Shown here piece after piece: positions 59,354 to 64,000 of a stretch of DNA of 64,000 bases. Below the pieces are notes generated by a model, which was not told the DNA's origin, ran no database searches, and saw only the letters and a list, made by a program, of their open reading frames with translations. The stretch's first letter is position 1; each line of letters starts with the position of its first letter. Source of the stretch: Microbacterium sp. 1.5R (GTDB lineage Bacteria > Actinomycetota > Actinomycetes > Actinomycetales > Microbacteriaceae). A program made the position numbers and the translations under genes. Where the stretch lies: contig NZ_VDRC01000002.1 of NCBI RefSeq assembly GCF_007667425.1, forward strand, positions 1,017,072 through 1,081,071, given 5' to 3'.

Positions 59354-60127
59354 TCAGCGGCGTAGCGCAGCCAGTGCGAGATCGGCCCGGTCGGAGACGA
59401 CGCCGTCGACGCCTAGACCGACGAGCCGCACCATGTCCGCCGGGTCGTTCACGGTCCAGACGTGCACTTCCACGCCGTGCCGATGGGCGGTCCTGAGGAG
59501 GGCGGGAGTGAGCACGCGGAGGGCGCCGTGGCGTTCCGGGATCTGCAGTGCGTCGATGTCGCGGAGCGCCCGGCCGGCGGGAAGCCGAAGCGACGAGAGC
59601 GCACGGAGCGCGGCGATCGTGCGGCTGCCGCCCGAGGTCGCGGGGCGTAGTCCGGCTCCCGCCCGGAGCACTGACGCGATGGCAGCCCGACGCTTCCTGT
59701 CGTCGAAGCTCGTGAGCAGGACTCGGTGCGTGTCTTCCCTCAGGATGACACCGAGCGGGTCGACAGCCTCGGCGGTCTTGACATCGATGTTGAAGCGGGT
59801 CGAGGGGAAGGCCGCGAGTGCCTCGGCCACGGTCAGCAGGCCGCCGTGGTCGGCGAACATGCCGGAGAGGTCCCTCGTGCGCACCTCGCGCACGAGACGG
59901 GTGTCTCCGGTGAGGCGCCGCAGGGAGGAGTCATGGAAGAGCACGACGTCGCCGTCGGCCGTCACCTGGCAGTCCGTCTCGATGTACTCCACACCGGCGG
60001 CTTGAGCCGCGGCGAAGGCGGCCGCCGAGTTCTCCCACACGCCCGAGTCCTCGCCCTCCGCGGTGATGAGGCCGCGATGGGCGAGGACTCGCGGGTGCGC
60101 GGTCTTCTCGAAGTACGGGTGCGTCAC
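59354..60127 (-). CDS. Glycerophosphodiester phosphodiesterase
   Basis: A 257-residue GDPD-family TIM-barrel enzyme that hydrolyses glycerophosphodiesters to glycerol 3-phosphate and alcohols. VLAHRGLITAEGEDSGVWENSAAAFAAA (catalytic His and Glu-Asn) is at about residues 13-40. IETDCQVTADGDVVLFHDSSLRRLTG supplies the metal-binding Glu/Asp and the second His. It has no signal peptide and so is probably cytosolic. GTG at 60127 overlaps the stop of the SPFH gene (GTGA), a link to a membrane-microdomain operon. Confidence 0.92.
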   Translation of the reverse strand: MTHPYFEKTAHPRVLAHRGLITAEGEDSGVWENSAAAFAAAQAAGVEYIETDCQVTADGDVVLFHDSSLRRLTGDTRLVREVRTRDLSGMFADHGGLLTVAEALAAFPSTRFNIDVKTAEAVDPLGVILREDTHRVLLTSFDDRKRRAAIASVLRAGAGLRPATSGGSRTIAALRALSSLRLPAGRALRDIDALQIPERHGALRVLTPALLRTAHRHGVEVHVWTVNDPADMVRLVGLGVDGVVSDRADLALAALRR

Positions 60128-61050
60128 GCGCCGGGCGTGCCGATGGGCGGCTGACCGGGCTTGGGCGTGAACGCGCTGCCGATGCCCTTCAGGGCCTCCG
60201 TGAGCTCGCTCGGGATGATCCACAGCTTGCTCGACTCGCTCTCGCTGATCTTCGGCAGCATCTGCAGGTACTGGTAGGCGAGGAGCTTGTCGTCCGGCTG
60301 TCCCTGGTGGATGGCGCTGAAGACGTTCTGGATGGCCTCAGCCTCACCCTGTGCGCGCAGCACCGCGGCCTGCTTGTCGCCCTCCGCGCGGAGGATCTCC
60401 GCCTGCCGCCGGCCTTCCGCCTCGAGGATCTGCGACTGCTTGGAGCCCTCGGCTGTGAGGATCGCTGCGCGACGGTCACGCTCGGCACGCATCTGCTTCT
60501 CCATCGAGTCCTGGATGGAGACGGGCGGGTCGATCGCCTTGAGCTCGACGCGGCCCACGCGGATGCCCCACTTGCCGGTCGCCTCGTCGAGCACGACGCG
60601 GAGCTGGCCGTTGATGTTGTCGCGGCTGGTCAGCGCCTCTTCGAGGTTGAGCCCACCCACGACGTTTCGCAGCGTGGTGGTGGTCAGCTGCTCGACGGCA
60701 CCCAGGTAGTTGGCGATCTCGTAGGTCGCAGCACGGGCGTCCGTGACCTGGAAGTAGACGACCGTGTCGATCGAGACGACGAGGTTGTCCTCGGTGATGA
60801 CCGGCTGGGGCGGGAACGAGACGACCTGCTCGCGCATGTCGATCAGCGGGCGCAGGCGGTCGATGAACGGGACCAGGATGTTGAGGCCGGGCGTGAGGGT
60901 CTTGTGGTACCTCCCCAGTCGTTCGACGACACCGGCCGTGGCCTGGGGGATGATCCGGATGGATCGGGCCAGCGTGACCACCACGAAGATGATGATCGCG
61001 ATGACGAGGATCCAGCCGATGGCGGCCGGGATGAACGAGCTGTCGTTCAC
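60124..61050 (-). CDS. SPFH/band 7 membrane protein
   Basis: A 308-residue stomatin/flotillin-like protein. One N-terminal transmembrane helix (about residues 8-28) is followed by the band 7 domain (IIPQATAGVVERLGRYHKTLTPGLNILVPFID at about 34-65). A coiled coil rich in Ala/Glu/Arg follows (about 185-250, with repeated ILxAEGxxQAxxL). The C-terminal tail is Pro/Gly-rich. Such proteins form large rings on the membrane together with NfeD. The start is GTG at 61050, nine bases after the NfeD stop. Confidence 0.93.
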   Translation of the reverse strand: MNDSSFIPAAIGWILVIAIIIFVVVTLARSIRIIPQATAGVVERLGRYHKTLTPGLNILVPFIDRLRPLIDMREQVVSFPPQPVITEDNLVVSIDTVVYFQVTDARAATYEIANYLGAVEQLTTTTLRNVVGGLNLEEALTSRDNINGQLRVVLDEATGKWGIRVGRVELKAIDPPVSIQDSMEKQMRAERDRRAAILTAEGSKQSQILEAEGRRQAEILRAEGDKQAAVLRAQGEAEAIQNVFSAIHQGQPDDKLLAYQYLQMLPKISESESSKLWIIPSELTEALKGIGSAFTPKPGQPPIGTPGA

Positions 61051-61059
61051 GGGATGCTC

Positions 61060-61533
61060 CTAGTCGTTGACGGGTCGGACGGTCGCCGTGGCGCCGTTGA
61101 TGGCGGTGACGGCGACCGGCGAGCCCTGGGGGATCGCCATCGGAGTCGCCGTGCGTGCGGTCCACGTGTCGCCGTTGCTGAGCTTCACCTGGCCCGAGAT
61201 CTGGGTGATGTCCTGCAGCGCGGTTCCACGCAGGTCGACGAGGGCCTCGACGTTCGATTTCGTCGGATCTTCACCACGATGGAGTCGTCGGATCAACGGA
61301 GGCCGCAGGAAGAGGATGAAGAGCGCCGCCGCGCCGGCGGCCACCAGAACCTGCACCCAGACCGGCACCCCGAGGAAGTCGGTGACGAGGCCGATCGCGC
61401 TGCCGAAGCTCAGCATCAGGAAGGTGAAGTCGAGGGTGAGCATCTCGATGACGAGGAACAGGGCGATGAGCACCAGCCATCCCACCCATGCCCACTGATC
61501 GACGAACTCTACGAACGTCGCGAAGTTGTCCAT
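61060..61533 (-). CDS. NfeD-family membrane protein
   Basis: A 157-residue protein with two or three hydrophobic segments (about residues 17-33 and 40-75) and a C-terminal OB-fold beta domain (about 95-157, VDLRGTALQDITQISGQVKLSNGDTWTARTATPMAIPQGSPVAV). It lacks the protease domain of long NfeD proteins, so it belongs to the short NfeD1b class. That class pairs with SPFH proteins in membrane microdomains. It is first in the NfeD-SPFH-GDPD operon. Confidence 0.9.
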   Translation of the reverse strand: MDNFATFVEFVDQWAWVGWLVLIALFLVIEMLTLDFTFLMLSFGSAIGLVTDFLGVPVWVQVLVAAGAAALFILFLRPPLIRRLHRGEDPTKSNVEALVDLRGTALQDITQISGQVKLSNGDTWTARTATPMAIPQGSPVAVTAINGATATVRPVND

Positions 61534-61602
61534 GCGGCCTCCCTGTTGCGGTCAACCTATCACGCGACCTGTGCGCCCTCGGGGGGCCTGACGCCGTCTT
61601 GG

Positions 61603-61608
61603 TAGTCT
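61603..61608 (+). promoter_or_regulatory. Candidate -10 element of the SDR gene
   Basis: TAGTCT lies 46 bases before the GTG at 61655; TTGAGGAG is the ribosome-binding site. Confidence 0.4.
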
Positions 61609-61654
61609 GGCTGTGCCGTGCGATCACGGCGATCCACGCACTTGAGGAGTCACC

Positions 61655-62419
61655 GTGACCGACGTTCTTCCCGCAGGTTCTCTCGACGGCAAGGTCGCGC
61701 TTGTCACCGGCTCGTCCCGAGGTATCGGGGCTGACACGGTGCGGTACCTCGCCGAGGCGGGCGCCGACGTCGTCATCAACTACCGGAACAAGGCGCCGCG
61801 TGCCGAGAAGCTCGCCACGCAGCTGCGCGAACTCGGTCGTCGTGTCCTGACGGTGGGCGCCGACCTCACCGACCCCGCCTCGGTGGGGGAGATGTTCGAC
61901 GCCGTCAAGGCCGAGTTCGGACGCCTCGACGTGCTCGTGCTGAACGCGTCGGGCGGTATGGAGTCGGGCATGGCGGAGGACTACGCGCTCGCGCTCAACC
62001 GCGACGCCCAGCTCAACGTCCTCGACGCGGCCACCCCGCTGCTCGATGACGGCGCCCGCGTCGTGTTCGTCACCAGTCACCAGGCGCACTTCATCCGCTC
62101 GACGCCGACCATGCGCGAGTACGAGCCGGTCGCGCTCTCCAAGCGCGCGGGCGAGGACGCCTTGCGAGAGCGCATCCCGGAGCTCGCCGAGAAGGGCATC
62201 GGCTTCACCGTCGTCTCGGGCGACATGATCGAGGGCACGATCACGGCCACCCTGCTGGAGCGCGCGAATCCCGGTGCGATCGCCGAGCGCCGCGAGTCGG
62301 CCGGCAAGCTCTATAACGTGTCGGAGTTCGCCGCGGAGGTCGCCCGCGCTGCGATCGACCCGGTGCCCGTCGACAACACGCGCCTCGTGGGCGATGTGAG
62401 CGGCTTCGCCGCCAAGTGA
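61655..62419 (+). CDS. Short-chain dehydrogenase/reductase, atypical active site
   Basis: A 254-residue Rossmann-fold oxidoreductase. The cofactor motif TGSSRGIG is at about residues 18-25 and a basic YRNKAPR after the second strand suggests NADP. The catalytic Ser position reads FVTSHQAHF. The usual YxxxK is replaced by YEPVALSKRAGEDAL, where Tyr and Lys are seven residues apart. LVLNASGG replaces the NNAG motif. These changes suggest altered or lost catalysis, or a subgroup with its own geometry. GTG at 61655 has TTGAGGAG upstream. Function unknown. Confidence 0.85.
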   Translation: MTDVLPAGSLDGKVALVTGSSRGIGADTVRYLAEAGADVVINYRNKAPRAEKLATQLRELGRRVLTVGADLTDPASVGEMFDAVKAEFGRLDVLVLNASGGMESGMAEDYALALNRDAQLNVLDAATPLLDDGARVVFVTSHQAHFIRSTPTMREYEPVALSKRAGEDALRERIPELAEKGIGFTVVSGDMIEGTITATLLERANPGAIAERRESAGKLYNVSEFAAEVARAAIDPVPVDNTRLVGDVSGFAAK

Positions 62420-62433
62420 CCCGCCTCGCGTGA

Positions 62434-62467
62434 CAGAGGGGCCCGTCCGATCGGACGGGCCCCTCTG
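62434..62467. terminator. Bidirectional terminator between the SDR and HdeD genes
   Basis: A 34-bp perfect palindrome (arms of 17 bases, CAGAGGGGCCCGTCCGA on the left) lies between convergent genes, 13 bases before the HdeD stop. Confidence 0.85.
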
Positions 62468-62480
62468 CGCTTTCAAGGTG

Positions 62481-63080
62481 TCAGTTCGCGGTGTCGCCGC
62501 GCACGGCGTTCGGGAGGTTCTTCGTGTCCTTGCCGATGGTGAATGCTCGCACGATCTGCACGACGCCGAGGACCACGAGCGAGACTCCGAACACCATCCA
62601 GAGCACGGCTGCCGCATACAGGGGAGAGAACAGTACGACGATGCCGGCGACGATGCTGAGCAGGGCGTACAGCAGCGTCCACACCCTCGAACCGTCGTGG
62701 CCGAGCAGGGACAACGAGACGACGCCGTCGACGATCCAGTTGATGCCGATGAAGATGACGACGACGAGGGCGAGCGTCGCGGTCGCGACTCCGAGATTGG
62801 CGAAGGCGATCACACCCGCCGCGACGTAGAGGAGTCCGAGGACGATGTGGCCGGCGCGCGCCCATCCGCCCCGGCGGTGCGAGAAGATGCCGAGGCCGAT
62901 GTAGACGAGTCCGGCGATGATGAGATACGAGGCGAAGATGCCCGTCACGATCACCGCCGACTTGACCGGCCAGACGAGCAGCACGATGCCGGCGATGAGG
63001 GCGATGGCACCGGAGACCGCAAGGGTGATGCGGATGGACCTGAACAGCGATTTCGCTTCGTTCGCGAGTGTTCCAGACAT
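62481..63080 (-). CDS. HdeD-family (DUF308) membrane protein
   Basis: A 199-residue integral membrane protein with six hydrophobic segments arranged as repeated helix pairs, the DUF308/HdeD layout. Examples are ITLAVSGAIALIAGIVLLVWP, AVIVTGIFASYLIIAGLVYIG and WTLLYALLSIVAGIVVLFSP. Short basic loops (FSHRRGGWAR) lie between them. HdeD is linked to acid stress in enterobacteria; the role elsewhere is unknown. AAAGGG lies upstream of the ATG. A TATTCT hexamer on the minus strand (63124-63129) and a small palindrome lie in its leader region. Confidence 0.88.
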   Translation of the reverse strand: MSGTLANEAKSLFRSIRITLAVSGAIALIAGIVLLVWPVKSAVIVTGIFASYLIIAGLVYIGLGIFSHRRGGWARAGHIVLGLLYVAAGVIAFANLGVATATLALVVVIFIGINWIVDGVVSLSLLGHDGSRVWTLLYALLSIVAGIVVLFSPLYAAAVLWMVFGVSLVVLGVVQIVRAFTIGKDTKNLPNAVRGDTAN

Positions 63081-63102
63081 GGTTGGGGACCCTTTCTGAG
63101 AA

Positions 63103-63117
63103 AACCCTGTGAGGGTT
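63103..63117. promoter_or_regulatory. 15-bp palindrome in the HdeD gene leader
   Basis: AACCCT-GTG-AGGGTT lies between the candidate -10 and the ATG of the HdeD gene, where a repressor would block transcription. Confidence 0.4.
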
Positions 63118-63123
63118 GCGCTC

Positions 63124-63129
63124 AGAATA
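63124..63129 (-). promoter_or_regulatory. Candidate -10 element of the HdeD gene
   Basis: TATTCT on the minus strand lies 43 bases before the ATG and just upstream of the AACCCT palindrome. Confidence 0.45.
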
Positions 63130-63210
63130 TCGCGGTGACCGGCTGACGTGGGGGAGGAGTGCGGGACACGGCGTCCCCCCGCTCCGCTGGTGGAGGTCCG
63201 ACTGTGGGTG

Positions 63211-63216
63211 TACCGT
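63211..63216 (+). promoter_or_regulatory. Candidate -10 element of the UvrA-like gene
   Basis: TACCGT lies 47 bases before the ATG at 63264; CGAGGAA is the ribosome-binding site. Confidence 0.35.
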
Positions 63217-63263
63217 GAACGCGCCGCCGTCGACGACGGCGTCCCGATCATCCGAGGAACCCC

Positions 63264-64000
63264 ATGACGCACGCCGCCGACGCCCACGACCTCATCCGCG
63301 TGCAGGGCGCGCGCGAGAACAATCTGAAGGAGGTCAGTGTCGACATCCCGAAGCGGCGTCTGACCGTCTTCACCGGGGTCTCGGGATCCGGCAAGAGCTC
63401 GCTTGTCTTCGACACGATCGCTGCGGAATCCCGACGCATGATCGACGAGACCTACAGCGCATTCGTACAGGGATTCATGCCGTCGGTGCCGCGGCCGGAC
63501 GTGGACGTGCTCGAAGGCCTGACGACGGCGATCATCGTCGATCAGGAACGACTCGGAGCCAACCCGCGGTCGACCGTCGGCACGGTGACCGACGCCAATG
63601 CGATGCTGCGCATCCTCTTCAGCAAACTCGGGCACCCGTACATCGGCGGCCCCACCGCGTTCTCCTTCAACATCCCGACGCAGAGAGCGAGCGGGGTGAT
63701 GACCGGTCCCGGCGGTGAGAAGAAGATCGTCAAGGACGCGATCTACCTCGGCGGTATGTGTCCGCGGTGCGAGGGGAGAGGAGCGGTCTCCGATCTCGAT
63801 CTCTCGCAGATCGTCGACGAGTCGAAGTCGCTCGACGAGGGCGCCATCATGGTGCCCGGGTACACGGCCGACGGCTGGATGGTGAAGGGGTTCTCGCAGT
63901 CTGGCTTCTATCCGGGCGACAAGCCGATCGCCGATTTCAGTGACAAGCAGCGACAGCTCTTCCTCTACGGCGAAGTCACGAAGGTCAAGATCTCGGGCAT
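63264..64000 (+). CDS. UvrA-like ABC ATPase, N-terminal part
   Basis: The reading frame stays open to the end of the window (245 residues). Walker A GVSGSGKSSLVFDTI is at about residues 39-53. GLTTAIIVDQERLGANPRSTVGTVTDANAMLRILFSKLGHPYIGG matches the first half of UvrA (region about 86-130). The zinc motif CPRCEGRG follows at about 167-174. The classical UvrB-interaction sequence does not appear where expected; a shorter, different segment is present. This fits the UvrA2/DrrC-like class, often linked to drug or DNA-intercalator tolerance, rather than the excinuclease UvrA itself. The C-terminal half is outside the window. Confidence 0.85.
   Translation, partial: MTHAADAHDLIRVQGARENNLKEVSVDIPKRRLTVFTGVSGSGKSSLVFDTIAAESRRMIDETYSAFVQGFMPSVPRPDVDVLEGLTTAIIVDQERLGANPRSTVGTVTDANAMLRILFSKLGHPYIGGPTAFSFNIPTQRASGVMTGPGGEKKIVKDAIYLGGMCPRCEGRGAVSDLDLSQIVDESKSLDEGAIMVPGYTADGWMVKGFSQSGFYPGDKPIADFSDKQRQLFLYGEVTKVKISG

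Overview
The window is ordinary core chromosome from a high-GC actinobacterium. It most resembles Microbacterium or a close relative in the Microbacteriaceae. The reasons are the GC-rich codon use with many GTG starts, the gene content (RbpA, PafB/PafC, ClpS beside a DUF2017 protein, a cysteine-bearing actinobacterial ferrochelatase, a DUF6458-type membrane peptide) and gene orders shared with other actinobacteria (glbO-pepN-rpiB-nei; trmI-FKBP-pafBC-tatA-tatC-helY). No rRNA, insertion sequence, prophage, integrase or CRISPR array was seen. There is no stretch over 300 bases without a gene.

Layout. 1-5.7 kb: end of a GerW-like gene, a P-loop kinase, a metalloprotease/ClpS/DUF2017 operon, a LysE exporter and CopB-type copper ATPase behind a CsoR-like palindrome, tRNA-His, oligoribonuclease and tRNA-Arg. 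5.7-11.3 kb: an SSB without acidic tail, a lipoprotein, EttA and two acyl-CoA thioesterases. 11.3-22.2 kb: MscS/globin/FAD-dehydrogenase operon, PepN, ferrochelatase, RpiB/Nei, PaiB and an amidohydrolase. 22.2-26.9 kb: Dps, gamma-carbonic anhydrase, tRNA-Met, small conserved proteins, AraC regulator, exonuclease and hydrolase. 26.9-37.6 kb: a branched-chain keto-acid/leucine degradation locus. 37.6-48.1 kb: phosphatase/sirtuin pair, RNA methyltransferase, GDSL esterase, helicase, ferritin-VIT iron exporter, cysteine hydrolase/GlxA pair, tRNA-Leu, M20 peptidase and UppP. 48.2-58.9 kb: PAC2, HAD, TrmI, FKBP lipoprotein, PafBC, TatA/TatC, HelY and Lnt. 58.8-64 kb: RbpA, an NfeD/SPFH/GDPD operon, an SDR, an HdeD protein and the start of a UvrA-like ATPase.

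The most coherent system is 26.9-37.6 kb. E1alpha, E1beta and E2 make acyl-CoAs from branched-chain keto acids. A second operon (acyl-CoA dehydrogenase, two-subunit biotin carboxylase, MaoC hydratase, CitE-like lyase) matches the steps from isovaleryl-CoA to acetyl-CoA plus acetoacetate. Each half has its own regulator gene and its own inverted repeats: Lrp/AsnC with TTGAGC half-sites, and TetR with a 20-bp palindrome. The same gene set is known in Mycobacterium tuberculosis, so the pathway is not new; the operator details here may be.

Many genes have a TANNNT hexamer 6-8 bases before the start codon, which suggests leaderless transcription. At three junctions the TAG stop of one gene is the first half of such a hexamer for the next. 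No clearly undescribed system was found; the better leads are regulatory architecture and a few atypical proteins.
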